A stretch of DNA of 64,000 nt from Agarilytica sp045430345 (GCA_045430345.1 JAILXT010000003.1:248001-312000); one strand, 5' to 3'. Shown: positions 35,095 to 44,586, numbered from the stretch's first letter. Notes: generated by a model not told the origin, from the sequence alone. Numbers and translations: made by a program.

Positions 35095-35871
35095 ATGGCT
35101 TTAGCGAAACGCATAATTCCCTGTTTGGATGTTGATAAAGGACGTGTCGTCAAGGGCGTTCAGTTTGTCGATATTCGTGATGCGGGTGACCCTGTTGAAG
35201 TGGCAAAAAAATACAACGAGCAGGGCGCAGACGAAATTACCTTTTTGGATATTACTGCCAGCCATGAAGCTCGTGATACCACGGTACACACGGTTGAGAA
35301 GATTGCGGCGGAAGTGTTTATCCCGTTAACGGTCGGTGGCGGTATACGGACCTTGCAAGACATTCGGAATATGCTCAACGCCGGGGCTGACAAAGTATCG
35401 ATTAACTCGGCGGCCGTTAAAGACCCTGACTTTGTGAAGGCTGCTGCAGAGCGCTTTGGATCGCAATGCATTGTGGTCGCGATCGATGCGAAGAAAGTAA
35501 GTGGGCCGGGTGAAGAAGATCGCTGGGAGATCTTTACCCATGGTGGGCGCAAGCCGACAGGGATTGACGCGGTTGAGTGGGCGGTAAAAATGACCGACAA
35601 CGGCGCGGGCGAAATATTGCTGACCAGTATGGACCGTGATGGCACGAAGGATGGTTTTGATCTAGGGGTCACGCGGGCGATTGCGGATGCAGTGCCGGTA
35701 CCTGTCATTGCCTCAGGCGGTGTTGGAAATTTGCAGCATTTGGTTGATGGTGTAGTGGACGGCGGTGCGGATGCGGTATTGGCCGCAAGCATCTTTCACT
35801 TTGGCCAACATAGCGTGCCCGAAGCGAAGGAATTTATGGCGGAAAAAGGAATCGTGGTCAGAAAAGACTGA
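35095..35871 (+). CDS. hisF: Imidazole glycerol phosphate synthase cyclase subunit HisF
   Basis: A 258-residue barrel, paralogous to HisA. D12 (IPCLDVDKGRVVKG) and the aspartate in LLTSMDRDGTKDG are the catalytic pair; phosphate loops VGGGIRT and ASGGVGN are present. It uses ammonia from HisH and PRFAR to form imidazole-glycerol phosphate and AICAR. It is the last gene of the group; hisIE, hisG, hisD and hisC are not in the window. Confidence 0.97.
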   Translation: MALAKRIIPCLDVDKGRVVKGVQFVDIRDAGDPVEVAKKYNEQGADEITFLDITASHEARDTTVHTVEKIAAEVFIPLTVGGGIRTLQDIRNMLNAGADKVSINSAAVKDPDFVKAAAERFGSQCIVVAIDAKKVSGPGEEDRWEIFTHGGRKPTGIDAVEWAVKMTDNGAGEILLTSMDRDGTKDGFDLGVTRAIADAVPVPVIASGGVGNLQHLVDGVVDGGADAVLAASIFHFGQHSVPEAKEFMAEKGIVVRKD

Positions 35872-35883
35872 CCACTGGCGCAT

Positions 35884-35919
35884 GCTTTGTTAAGCGCCTG
35901 TTGCGGTAGGCGCCAAAGC
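35884..35919. terminator. Two-tier stem-loop between hisF and the DUF6316-like gene
   Basis: GCTTTG (35884-35889) pairs with CAAAGC (35914-35919), and inside it GCGCCT pairs with AGGCGC, with a four-base bulge. No T run follows on the plus strand. It lies between two converging genes and probably ends transcription, perhaps inefficiently. Confidence 0.4.
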
Positions 35920-35927
35920 AAAAAGAT

Positions 35928-36152
35928 TTAAGCGGCTTTGCCGTATCTTTCTAAAGTCTCAACCACGCCTGGTTCGGCATGGATGATGAAATCGATAAAG
36001 TCACTGACACCCGTCTCAGCTTCATTCAAACTATCGAATGGGCCAATATCTACGCCTTCGCGTGTGGTGTAGTACCAATAGTCAGCTTTCTTAAAAAAGC
36101 GTTTTGATCTACCTGGGCAGCTTCCATCTTCGCCTGTTCTGTTCATAGCCAT
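35928..36152 (-). CDS. Small protein resembling DUF6316
   Basis: A 74-residue protein: RSKRFFKKADYWYYTTREGVDIGPFDSLNEAETGVSDF is the core, in which an aromatic-rich stretch precedes a REGxDxGPF motif and a short helix. This matches my recollection of DUF6316, a small family of unknown function in Pseudomonas-like bacteria. ATG at 36152 is chosen because GAGGAAG lies just before it; frame extensions to 36185 are unneeded. Monocistronic, convergent with hisF. Confidence 0.65.
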   Translation of the reverse strand: MAMNRTGEDGSCPGRSKRFFKKADYWYYTTREGVDIGPFDSLNEAETGVSDFIDFIIHAEPGVVETLERYGKAA

Positions 36153-36435
36153 AATACTTCCTCTGAAATTACGGTCCGTAACCATTTGCTTCTGTATGAC
36201 CCTAGATCTCGACGCTTTACGCTGTCTTGCGCTTTGGCACCCGAAGGGTCGGTTTTAAAAATGATGCTGCTTAACACACAAAAACGATCAAAGCGACATC
36301 GGTTTTGATCAAAGTATAGCCTTTTTATCGGTTTGTGCACATCAGATTCGTGAATGTTACCGTTTTTATTGATTCTTTCAACGGCGTTTCGTCTGAAATA
36401 TTCACATAATGGGCTTAGATCGCGAATATTGCGGC

Positions 36436-37305
36436 CTAGTAGCCGTTTGGAATGTGCGCCACTACGCTTTTTGTGTTGATAATGGCGCCATTTTTTGAGG
36501 GGTTTTTATGGAGAAGTTCAGATACTTTGACCAGTTTTATGCCTTCTGTATCAAGTAGGGGGAGTTCCTCAATCAGAATCTCCAGCGTCTCAGCATAAGG
36601 ATGGCCAATACCGATGGCTCGGCCTTGCTCTAGTGCGATAGTGCGAAGTTTATTCAGTTGTTCGCGGATCTGCTCCGGAGACTTTTCATTGTCTAAAAAT
36701 ACGTCTCTCGCGCTGTATGCTATTTGAGCATCCCGAGCGGCTTCCTCCGCAATACTGGAGGCAATGGTGCGGCTATCCACAAAATACAGTTTTCGTTCAG
36801 CAAGAAAGGTCATGATCCAGTTCATTCGGTCCCGGTCTTGTGTGAGCCGACTGCCGCCATGGTTGTTGACACCTTGAACGTGGGGAATGTCGGACAGCAT
36901 GTCATTGATGGTTGTAAACGTCTCAATTTCATCCATATCGACTGTTAGTCCATCCTCCCATTTACGGCGCCCCATCGTTTCCATCGGGGCGTGAAGCATC
37001 ACCTCTTTCTGATGGCTATTGGCGAGCGCTGCGATATCACTGCCGTAGGGTGTAAAGGGAATGATAGCGAGCGTAATGGGGTGAGGTAGATCAGCAAATC
37101 CAAGTGCGGGTTTATACCCATAACCTAGGTCATCGATAATGATGGATATTTTCGCGCGTAGCGCAGCCTCAGGAAATGCCTCCATTAAGTCTTCTGCCTG
37201 AGCACTTAGGCTGAAGACCATAGAGAAGAGAAAGGCGGTAAAGGTACTGCCGAACAGGCTTTTCGCGTGTAGGCTGTATCGAGACGTGGATGGTGTTATT
37301 TTCAC
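36436..37305 (-). CDS. Divergent polysaccharide deacetylase family protein (YibQ)
   Basis: A 289-residue exported protein with a signal peptide ending at SLSAQA (about 37). The body is the YibQ-type NodB-like barrel: ISIIIDDLGYG (about 55), VMLHAPMET (about 107), VNNHGGSRLT (about 146) and IGIGHPYAETL (about 237). YibQ proteins follow envC in many gammaproteobacteria; the deacetylase activity has not been shown as far as I know. GTG start at 37305. It is the last gene of the gpmI-envC-ctpA-yibQ series, 20 bases behind ctpA. Confidence 0.88.
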   Translation of the reverse strand: MKITPSTSRYSLHAKSLFGSTFTAFLFSMVFSLSAQAEDLMEAFPEAALRAKISIIIDDLGYGYKPALGFADLPHPITLAIIPFTPYGSDIAALANSHQKEVMLHAPMETMGRRKWEDGLTVDMDEIETFTTINDMLSDIPHVQGVNNHGGSRLTQDRDRMNWIMTFLAERKLYFVDSRTIASSIAEEAARDAQIAYSARDVFLDNEKSPEQIREQLNKLRTIALEQGRAIGIGHPYAETLEILIEELPLLDTEGIKLVKVSELLHKNPSKNGAIINTKSVVAHIPNGY

Positions 37306-37325
37306 GGTGTTGTTAGCGGTGTGAT

Positions 37326-38669
37326 TTAATCATTGTTTTTACTTTCAGGCTCCGCAATTTGCTGCTGAGCTCTGCGTTTCAACAGATTAAGCCCTCTAAG
37401 CATTGTGATCGCTTCATAGAGTTGACTGTCCGTGTTTTGAAGGGCTGTATTACCCGTAGAGCTATTCTTCTTCTCACCGTCTTTATTCTTGGTGTTCTCC
37501 AAGTGCCCGCTTAAACCGGCTTCGTTTATTCCTGACTTTTGTCGGACAGCAGTGACTTTGACGCGCTCAACGGGAATGTCCGGCTCTATGCCTTCGGCCT
37601 GTATCGAACGGCCTTTTGGCGTGAAATATAGGGCGGTAGTGAGTTTTAATGCGCGCTCATTGGTGATGGGGATGATTGACTGAACAGAGCCTTTTCCGAA
37701 ACTTTGCGTTCCTAAAATAAGTGCGCGGCCATGATCCTGCAGCGCGCCAGCAACAATCTCTGACGCAGACGCAGAGCCATCATTAATCAATACGACAATG
37801 GGCAAGCCTTCAGTGATATCCCCTTCGGTAGCTTCAAAGCGAGAATTTGAGTCGGCTTGTCTTCCTTCTGTATAGACGATTAAGCCCTTTTCTAAGAAGT
37901 GATCGGCAACTTCAACTGAGGCTTGCAGTACGCCGCCGGGGTTGTTGCGTAAATCGAGCACCACGCCTTGGAGGTCAGGGTTTTTCTTGGCGAGTTTTTT
38001 ATATTCCTTGGCGACATCCGCACCCGTATGCAATTGGAACTGAGCAACACGAATATAGGCAAAGTCGTCTTCTTTAATTTCTGCACGTACACTGCGCACT
38101 TTGATAGTGTCGCGTTCTAGTGTGATGTCAAAGGGTCTATCGGCCCCTTCACGCACGATGGTAATGGTCAGTTTGCTGCCCTTTGGGCCGCGCATTTTTT
38201 CAACGGCTTCGTCCAGGCTGAGCCCTTTAACAGAAGAGCCATCCAGCTTAATGACCAAGTCGCCCGCTTCTACACCGGCGCGCGCAGCGGGGGTGTCATC
38301 GATAGGGGATATGACTTTAATAAAACCGTCTTCCATGCCGACTTCAATGCCGAGCCCGCCAAACTCGCCCGTAGTATTGACCTGCAAGTCTTCGAACGAG
38401 GATGCATCTAAATAGGAAGAATGTGGGTCCAGCTCATCAAGCATTCCGCGAATGGCGTATTCCAGTAATGTACGGTCATCAATTTCTTTCACGTACGATT
38501 TACGAATATGGTCATAGGCCCGCGTAAATACCCTCAGATCTTCGAGAGGTAAAACACTGATGTTAGATGACGCGGTTTCTTGCTCCTCTGCGGCACCAAA
38601 GGCCAGACCAGAAAGAACAAAAAGGCTAATAAAGCTCGAGATAGGGCGTAAACCGGCTGGGATTTTCAA
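37326..38669 (-). CDS. ctpA: Carboxy-terminal processing protease CtpA (S41 family)
   Basis: A 447-residue periplasmic protease. Signal peptide 1-26, PDZ domain about 100-180, catalytic core about 190-380 with nucleophile S301 in GSASASE and general base K326 in SFGKGSVQ, separated by 25 residues as in other C-terminal processing proteases. It trims C termini of envelope proteins; in Pseudomonas CtpA degrades peptidoglycan hydrolases. The C-terminal ~70 residues are a hydrophilic tail. TTG start at 38669, supported by AGGAG six bases before it. It sits between envC and yibQ. Confidence 0.94.
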   Translation of the reverse strand: MKIPAGLRPISSFISLFVLSGLAFGAAEEQETASSNISVLPLEDLRVFTRAYDHIRKSYVKEIDDRTLLEYAIRGMLDELDPHSSYLDASSFEDLQVNTTGEFGGLGIEVGMEDGFIKVISPIDDTPAARAGVEAGDLVIKLDGSSVKGLSLDEAVEKMRGPKGSKLTITIVREGADRPFDITLERDTIKVRSVRAEIKEDDFAYIRVAQFQLHTGADVAKEYKKLAKKNPDLQGVVLDLRNNPGGVLQASVEVADHFLEKGLIVYTEGRQADSNSRFEATEGDITEGLPIVVLINDGSASASEIVAGALQDHGRALILGTQSFGKGSVQSIIPITNERALKLTTALYFTPKGRSIQAEGIEPDIPVERVKVTAVRQKSGINEAGLSGHLENTKNKDGEKKNSSTGNTALQNTDSQLYEAITMLRGLNLLKRRAQQQIAEPESKNND

Positions 38670-38708
38670 AGGAAGCTCCTGAGAGAGACGGATTTATAGT
38701 ATTTATCG

Positions 38709-39908
38709 TTAGGCGCGTCGCAACCAACGTTGGGGGTTGGTGGGTTTGCCGTTATATCGTAATTCAAAGTATAGGGCAGAGTCGTGTTGGCCACCGCTGC
38801 TGCCCACAGAGGCAATGATATCGCCCTGCTCAACCCACTCGCCAAGTTCTTTATAGAGTGCTTGGTTGTGGGCGTAAAGGCTCATAAAGCCAGTGCCGTG
38901 ATCAACAATAATGAGCAGGCCATGGCCACGTAAATAGTCAGAAAAAATCACGCGCCCGTAATGAACAGACCGTACCGGGTCGCCAGGGTTCGATGAAATT
39001 AACATGCCTTCCCACTTCATTTTGTTGGTGATGCGGTTAGAGCCGAACCGTTTTACGACTTTGCCTTGGGTGGGCCAAGGAAGCTTCCCTTTAAGGCTGG
39101 AAAAGCTTGTTTCGCTGCCTTTAAAGTGGATGTCAGATATATTTTCGATGACTTTCGCGAGCAGCTTTTGCAGTTGCCGGCGATCTTCCATTTTAGAGCG
39201 AAGCTTTTTGTCTTGGCTGTTAATGCGCTCGTTTAGCGATGCGAGTACCTTTCTGCGAGCGCGCTGGGCTTCTTGCAGTTTGGTTTTCTGGGTGCTCAAT
39301 GATTCGAAATTCTGTCGAACCTTTTCCGTCTCATATGCGATTTCAGGTTCGATACTATTTATGCGCTCAATAGTGGTTAGGTATTGCGTGATCTTTTCTG
39401 CGCGGGCTTGAACAAAGTAATCGTAGTAGCGCAAATTGCGAGAAACGCGTGAGGGGTCTTCTTGGTTAAGGAGTAAGCGCAGATTCCCCTGTTGGCCCAG
39501 TCGATAGGCGGCATTAATGTAGTCGCCCACAAGACCTTCCTGGTGGCGCTTTTTGTCGTTTAGCTGGCTGCGCTCATCTCGTAGGTCTTTGAGTTTGTGT
39601 TGTCGCTCTTTTAATTCGCCTTCTATCTTCCGCGCTTTTTTACTGAGTTCACCGATATTCTTCTCTTGTTTTTCCAGCGTCTGATTTATCTCATCCCGGT
39701 TCGTTTTCGTGGATGCGAGCTCTTTCTTGAGAGCGTTGATGGTTTGCCGGAGTTTTTCCAGTTGTTTTTCTTGGTCTGTTTTCGCGGCATTGACGGAGAG
39801 AGATAAGGTTGTGAGTATCGTGAAAGCGAGGAGCAACAGACGGCTGGCGAAGGTGTGCCGTGTCTTATTAGAGAAAGAAAGTGAAAAACGTAAAGCGCTG
39901 GGCCGCAT
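38709..39908 (-). CDS. envC: Murein hydrolase activator EnvC (LytM domain)
   Basis: A 399-residue exported protein. After a signal peptide (to about 41, NAAKTDQ) comes a long coiled coil (45-260), then a degenerate M23/LytM domain (about 275-395). The first zinc motif is absent and the last histidine is replaced (ALYFELRYNGKPTNP), so it should be inactive as a peptidase, as in EnvC, which activates amidases AmiA/AmiB at the septum under FtsEX control. ATG start at 39908. Position between gpmI and ctpA is the standard order. Confidence 0.93.
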   Translation of the reverse strand: MRPSALRFSLSFSNKTRHTFASRLLLLAFTILTTLSLSVNAAKTDQEKQLEKLRQTINALKKELASTKTNRDEINQTLEKQEKNIGELSKKARKIEGELKERQHKLKDLRDERSQLNDKKRHQEGLVGDYINAAYRLGQQGNLRLLLNQEDPSRVSRNLRYYDYFVQARAEKITQYLTTIERINSIEPEIAYETEKVRQNFESLSTQKTKLQEAQRARRKVLASLNERINSQDKKLRSKMEDRRQLQKLLAKVIENISDIHFKGSETSFSSLKGKLPWPTQGKVVKRFGSNRITNKMKWEGMLISSNPGDPVRSVHYGRVIFSDYLRGHGLLIIVDHGTGFMSLYAHNQALYKELGEWVEQGDIIASVGSSGGQHDSALYFELRYNGKPTNPQRWLRRA

Positions 39909-40058
39909 AGGGAATCTCGGTCGACACGTATTAATTTTATTAGGGAGGGATAATAGCGTGGAGATGGGGAAATAGAAATGTTTCTGGGGGCTTCAGCCAT
40001 CCATGGCGAAGTTAATGTTCATGAGTAAGGTAAAACGGGTTTGATATGAGTGCGAGGC

Positions 40059-41603
40059 CTACTTTTCGATCAAGCTACGCCCGGACATTTCCTTAGGTTG
40101 TTCAACCTCCATCAGCGCCAACATAGAGGGCGCGATATCCGCTAAGCTGCCGCCATCCGCCAAGGTGATGTTTTTCTCGCCCACGTAAACAAGCGGTACA
40201 GGCAGGGTGGTATGTTGTGTGTGCGGTTGGCCGGATGCTTCGTCATACATTTCTTCCACGTTGCCGTGGTCTGCGGTGATGAGGGCTTCGCCGCCTACTT
40301 TTTCTAACGCTTCAAAAATTTTCGCCAAGCATTGGTCCACCGCTTCTACGGCTTTAACTGCAGCGTCATACATACCGGTGTGACCGACTTGGTCGCAGTT
40401 TGCGTAGTTGCACACGATGGCGTCGTATTTTTGTGATTCGATGGCTTCTACGAGTTTGTCCGTTACTTCGAAGGCGCTCATCTCAGGCTGTAAATCGTAG
40501 GTTTCTACTTTCGGCGACGGCACGAGAATACGATCTTCACCGCCGTATTCAGCTTCTTGGCCGCCACTGAAGAAGAAGGTGACGTGTGCATATTTCTCCG
40601 TTTCCGCGATGCGCAGTTGGGTTTTGTTCTGGTTTTGCAGCACCTCCCCAAAGGAATTAACAACGTCCTCCGGTGGGTAAGCGCAGGGGGTGTCGATATC
40701 GGCGCTGTATTCCGTGGTCATCACGAAATCGCCAAGTTTTGGTCGCTTGCTACGCGTAAAGCCGTCAAAGTTATCATCTACATAGGCGTTAGTGATTTGG
40801 CGTGCACGGTCGGGGCGGAAGTTCATAAAGATGACGCTATCGCCGTCTTCCATCTCCACACCTTTGCCGTCGGCATCGGTGATCACAGTGGCTTTGATGA
40901 ACTCGTCGTTTTCATCGCGTTCATATCCCGCGTTAAGGGCTTCCAACGCAGAAGCGGCGCTGAAGTCGGCTTTTGCTGAGGTCATCACGTCGTATGCTGC
41001 TTGCACGCGATCCCAGCGATTATCTCTGTCGAGTGAGAAGAAGCGGCCGCACACAGAAGCGATTCGGCCAGCGCCGAGTTCTGCAAATTTTTCTTCTGCA
41101 CGCTGGATAGAGGGGGTGGCACTACGAGGCGGACAGTCGCGGCCATCCAAAAATGCGTGCAGATAAAGTTTCTTCGCACCGCGTTTTGCGGCTAGCTCAA
41201 GCGCGGCGAATATATGTGCTTCGTGACTGTGAACACCGCCTTCGGAAAGCAGCCCCATAATATGAACGGCTTTGTCATTGTTCACGGCTTTGTCTATCGC
41301 TGCGCAATACACACTGTTTTCAAAAAAGTCGCCGTCGCTTATGGCTTTATTAATACGGGTGAAGTTCTGGTAGACAACTCGGCCAGCGCCGAGGGTCATG
41401 TGTCCGACTTCGGAATTTCCCATTTGGCCTTCGGGTAAGCCTACCGCCAAGCCAGAAGTGCCAATGGTGGTTTTGGGTTGGTTTTGCCATATGGACTGCC
41501 ATACCGGCGCGTTTGCAGCGTTGATTGCGTTGTATTTGTCAGTAGTTGAATAGCCAAATCCATCGAGAATAATCAGGGCTACGGGCCGTTTTACGTCAGT
41601 CAT
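40059..41603 (-). CDS. gpmI: 2,3-bisphosphoglycerate-independent phosphoglycerate mutase GpmI
   Basis: A 514-residue enzyme of the alkaline phosphatase superfamily with two manganese ions: D14 (ILDGFGY) and the phosphorylated serine S64 (MGNSEVGHM), plus HMMGL-, RDCPPR- and TADHGN-type motifs further on. It interconverts 2- and 3-phosphoglycerate in glycolysis. Its length is normal. It is divergent from the rhodanese-grxC-secB operon, as in E. coli and Pseudomonas. Confidence 0.97.
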   Translation of the reverse strand: MTDVKRPVALIILDGFGYSTTDKYNAINAANAPVWQSIWQNQPKTTIGTSGLAVGLPEGQMGNSEVGHMTLGAGRVVYQNFTRINKAISDGDFFENSVYCAAIDKAVNNDKAVHIMGLLSEGGVHSHEAHIFAALELAAKRGAKKLYLHAFLDGRDCPPRSATPSIQRAEEKFAELGAGRIASVCGRFFSLDRDNRWDRVQAAYDVMTSAKADFSAASALEALNAGYERDENDEFIKATVITDADGKGVEMEDGDSVIFMNFRPDRARQITNAYVDDNFDGFTRSKRPKLGDFVMTTEYSADIDTPCAYPPEDVVNSFGEVLQNQNKTQLRIAETEKYAHVTFFFSGGQEAEYGGEDRILVPSPKVETYDLQPEMSAFEVTDKLVEAIESQKYDAIVCNYANCDQVGHTGMYDAAVKAVEAVDQCLAKIFEALEKVGGEALITADHGNVEEMYDEASGQPHTQHTTLPVPLVYVGEKNITLADGGSLADIAPSMLALMEVEQPKEMSGRSLIEK

Positions 41604-41824
41604 GAGAGAGTCCGGTTAGGTTTAGAGATAGCGTGAAACCTGGGCTGAACGGTTTCGCGGCGCTATTTTACGCGCAGCCCCTGGGATGCAGCAATAACTA
41701 TCAGGCAGTCGTGCTTATGTCGACCCATTGAAAATCTAGTGTATGAGGGGCGTTCGCCCAGCGAAATTATGTGGTTTGATGTATACTCCCGCCCGTTTTT
41801 TATCGTTAGAAAGGGCGATTTCTT

Positions 41825-42235
41825 GTGGATGTAATGGTTTTTTTAGCTGAGCAATGGTTATTGGTATCCGCGTTGGCGATACTTGCGACAGCGTTAATTG
41901 TGGTTGAAGGCAAGCGCAACGGTAAAGCGTTGACGTTTCATGAGCTGACGCGCATGGTGAATCAGGGCGAAGCGGTCATTGTTGATGTGCGTGAGAGCAG
42001 TGAATACAAAGCAGGGCATATTGTTGACGCAATTAATATCCCTCATCAAAAAATCGCCACTCGGGCGACTGAACTGGATAAGCACAAGTCTAAAACCATC
42101 GTTGTGGTCGATAAAATGGGCCAACACTCTGGCGCAGGCGTGAAAGCGCTGCGTGAAGCGGGGTTCAATGTTAGCCGCATGCAAGGTGGCATGGCGGAGT
42201 GGTCAGGGCAAAACCTGCCAGTGGTCAAAGGTTAA
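41825..42235 (+). CDS. YibN-like membrane rhodanese-domain protein
   Basis: A 136-residue protein: one N-terminal membrane helix (about 5-24), then a rhodanese fold with VIVDVRESSEYKAGHIVDAINIP. The active-site position, usually cysteine, reads IVVVDKMGQHS, so it cannot work as a sulfurtransferase by the normal route; E. coli YibN has the same loss. It is the first gene of the conserved yibN-grxC-secB operon. GTG at 41825 is used; an ATG at 41834 is an equally possible start. Confidence 0.85.
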   Translation: MDVMVFLAEQWLLVSALAILATALIVVEGKRNGKALTFHELTRMVNQGEAVIVDVRESSEYKAGHIVDAINIPHQKIATRATELDKHKSKTIVVVDKMGQHSGAGVKALREAGFNVSRMQGGMAEWSGQNLPVVKG

Positions 42236-42245
42236 CGGTGTTGTT

Positions 42246-42500
42246 GTGTCAGAAATAACGATTTATACCACGAAGTATTGTGGCTACTGTTACCGAGCTA
42301 AAGCGCTATTGGACGGTAAAGGCGTGACCTACACGGAGATCGCAATGGACGGTGACAGGCAAGGGCGTAAAGAGCTAGCGCAAAAGTCTGGCCAGCATAC
42401 CGTTCCGCAGATTTGGATTGGAGAAAAGCATATTGGGGGTTGTGACGAGCTGACCGCTTTAGACAGCGTGGGGCAGTTAGATGCCTTGCTCGCGAGTTAG
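42246..42500 (+). CDS. grxC: Glutaredoxin GrxC
   Basis: An 84-residue glutaredoxin. Redox motif CGYC (about 12-15; enteric Grx3 has CPYC), glutathione-binding TVPQIWIG and the GGCDEL motif are complete. It reduces disulfides and glutathione mixed disulfides in the cytosol. GTG start at 42246, ten bases after the rhodanese stop. The frame runs upstream but that part lies inside the rhodanese gene. Confidence 0.93.
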   Translation: MSEITIYTTKYCGYCYRAKALLDGKGVTYTEIAMDGDRQGRKELAQKSGQHTVPQIWIGEKHIGGCDELTALDSVGQLDALLAS

Positions 42501-42607
42501 TTTTTCTGTACAGCCGCTTAGGGATGAGTCGCCAGCATAACTTGAAAAGCCACTCTCTTCCCCCCACCTAGCATTCATTACGTTTTATTTGAGTTGAGCA
42601 TTATCTT

Positions 42608-43108
42608 ATGACAGAAGAAAAAACCGAAGCCGCCGAAAGCCAAGAGCAAGCGGCAAAAAACCAGTTCGCTTTACAGCGTATCTATTTGAAGGACGTGTCG
42701 TTTGAGTCGCCCATGGGAATCAATGCCCGCTCAAATGCCAAGCCTGCGTTAACCCAAGATTTACATACCAAGGTGGATAAAGTTGGTGATAATCACTACG
42801 AAGTGGTTTTGCATCTCACCATTACGGTTAAGCAAGAAGAGAACGTTATGTTTTTGGTGGAAGTGCACCAAGCGGGTCTTTTCTTTATCTCTGGCTTGAA
42901 TACAGAGCAAGTGAAGCAAGTTGTTTCATCTACTTGTCCCTCAATCTTGTTCCCATACGCGCGTGAAACAGTTGACAGCCTTGCTGTCCGAGGTGGTTTT
43001 CAGCCATTGATGTTGCCACCGGTCAATTTTGAAGGCTTGTACGCGAAATCAATTGCTGACGCGAAAAAAGCGGAAGAGCAAGCGGGCGCTTCTACAGAGG
43101 TTCACTAA
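42608..43108 (+). CDS. secB: Protein-export chaperone SecB
   Basis: A 166-residue SecB. The core (FALQRIYLKDVSFESP at 18-33, EVHQAGLFFISG and LFPYARETVDSLAVRGGFQPLMLPPVNFEGLY) is clearly recognisable. It keeps precursor proteins unfolded and delivers them to SecA. The N-terminal extension with E, A, K and the AQAG-type tail are variable. A 107-base gap separates it from grxC. gpsA, its usual neighbour in E. coli, is not here. Confidence 0.96.
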   Translation: MTEEKTEAAESQEQAAKNQFALQRIYLKDVSFESPMGINARSNAKPALTQDLHTKVDKVGDNHYEVVLHLTITVKQEENVMFLVEVHQAGLFFISGLNTEQVKQVVSSTCPSILFPYARETVDSLAVRGGFQPLMLPPVNFEGLYAKSIADAKKAEEQAGASTEVH

Positions 43109-43153
43109 TTCTCTCTTTCTGAATTGCTGTTTATTTTAGTGATTTCTTGACCT

Positions 43154-43182
43154 AGCAATCGAGGCGCTTAGCCTCGGTTGTT
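43154..43182 (+). terminator. Probable terminator after secB
   Basis: CGAGGC (43160-43165) pairs with GCCTCG (43171-43176) around a five-base loop, with extra pairing outside. A T-rich segment follows a few bases later. Confidence 0.6.
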
Positions 43183-43422
43183 CGCGATTCCTTTTGTTTC
43201 ATTTCTTTGTGCTATATCGCTGTACTTATTCCTGTTTTTAGCCGAGCAAAAAACTTAGCGAATTGAGCGAATCTACTGGCTTTACGGTGGATTTCGTCGT
43301 CAAAAAAGACCATTGGTCGTCTAGTTTTTGATCACTGTATTCGAGTCCTGGCTTGCTGCTGATAAGTGGTATACGCTTCAAGGGATAAGGCTTGTATTAA
43401 TGCAAGAGAGGTTGCAGTGGCC
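43183..43422. other. Leader region of the REC/degenerate-GGDEF gene
   Basis: AT-rich region with no gene visible. AGAGAGG at 43405-43411 precedes two possible starts, GTG 43417 and ATG 43423. Confidence 0.3.
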
Positions 43423-44586
43423 ATGGCGAATACGCACAAGATAAAAGTACTGGTAATAGATGATTCACGCGTCGTGCGTGTTGCAGCGACACGTATGTTT
43501 GACGATGACTTCGATGTCATTCTGGGCGTGGATGGCGCGGACGGTTTATCGATTATTGAACGAGACCCCGATATTCACGTGGTGTTTACCGATCTTGCCA
43601 TGCCGGAAATGGACGGCTTTGAATTGTTAGAAGCGGTTCGCTCTCATACAGATGAAAACATTCGAGAGTTGCCCGTTATCGTTGCCACTGGGGCAGGTAA
43701 CCCTGAGTCCGCCAAACAAAAAGCGTTTTCCCTTGGCGCCACTGATTTTGTGACGAAGCCTTTTAATGCGACTGACATTAAAGCGCGCGCACGTTCATAC
43801 GCGAAATTCCGCGAGCAAACCCGCTCTCTAAAAGAAAACGCCACAATCGACGAATTAACCGGTTTGCTCAATCATCGCGGTTTAAATTTGCAGCTTGATA
43901 AAGAGCTTTCGTTTGCCGCACGCCACGAATCGAACCTTACGATGATCGCAATAGAAGTCGATCACTACAAAGATTTATTTGTACGTATTGGCCGGGAAGG
44001 CACTGAAAAAGTTATTAAGCGTGTGGCCAAAGTTTTAGAAGATACCTTCCGTAAAGAGGACAGTATTTCCCGTGTGAGTTTGGCGAGATATGTCGTTTCA
44101 ATGCCGATGGCGTTAACCGAAAATGCGATGGAAATGGCAAATCGTATTTGTCATACCATTGAAACACTCAAAGCAAAGCTGGATGGTAAACGGATTAAAA
44201 TTACTGTATCCATTGGCGTGAGTGCCGTTCAGGTGGATAGCGACCTTGATGCCAATACGTTAGTTGGGCTTTCTATTGCCGCATTGGAAAATGCTTCGGC
44301 GTCCGGGGCCAGCCAAATTTGTGAATTGTCCCTGGAAGATTATCGTAAGCAGTTAGAAGACGAAGCGCGGCGTTCCCTTTCTATTGATCATCTATTGGAT
44401 CAAATTAACTCAGGTAATCAGCTCGCGATTGCGGGTCAAATTGACGCGGCGATAGAGCGATTATCGCCGTTGTTCCGTGTTATGTCTGATCAGCAAGCGC
44501 AGGAAATTATTACGACCCGTCAAAAGCGGACAAATAACGTCGTGGATTTTTCGGCTAAATCCAGCGGTCAGTCCCCAGCGAGTTAA
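43423..44586 (+). CDS. Response regulator with degenerate GGDEF domain
   Basis: A 387-residue protein. Receiver domain 6-128 is intact: acidic pair D13-D14, phosphoacceptor D57 (VVFTDLAMP), and K112 (TKPF). A GGDEF-type domain follows (140-310), recognisable by DELTGLLNHRGL and VSIGVSAV, but the catalytic loop GGDEF is replaced by SLARY (219-223), so it cannot make cyclic di-GMP. It could still bind a partner or nucleotide. A helical tail (320-387) follows. The start could also be GTG 43417, two codons earlier, by spacing to AGAGAGG. A strong terminator overlaps its stop codon. Confidence 0.85.
   Translation: MANTHKIKVLVIDDSRVVRVAATRMFDDDFDVILGVDGADGLSIIERDPDIHVVFTDLAMPEMDGFELLEAVRSHTDENIRELPVIVATGAGNPESAKQKAFSLGATDFVTKPFNATDIKARARSYAKFREQTRSLKENATIDELTGLLNHRGLNLQLDKELSFAARHESNLTMIAIEVDHYKDLFVRIGREGTEKVIKRVAKVLEDTFRKEDSISRVSLARYVVSMPMALTENAMEMANRICHTIETLKAKLDGKRIKITVSIGVSAVQVDSDLDANTLVGLSIAALENASASGASQICELSLEDYRKQLEDEARRSLSIDHLLDQINSGNQLAIAGQIDAAIERLSPLFRVMSDQQAQEIITTRQKRTNNVVDFSAKSSGQSPAS

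Noticed and set aside
35160..35792. 210-codon frame antisense to hisF
   Set aside because: Serine/threonine/proline-rich shadow of a certain gene.
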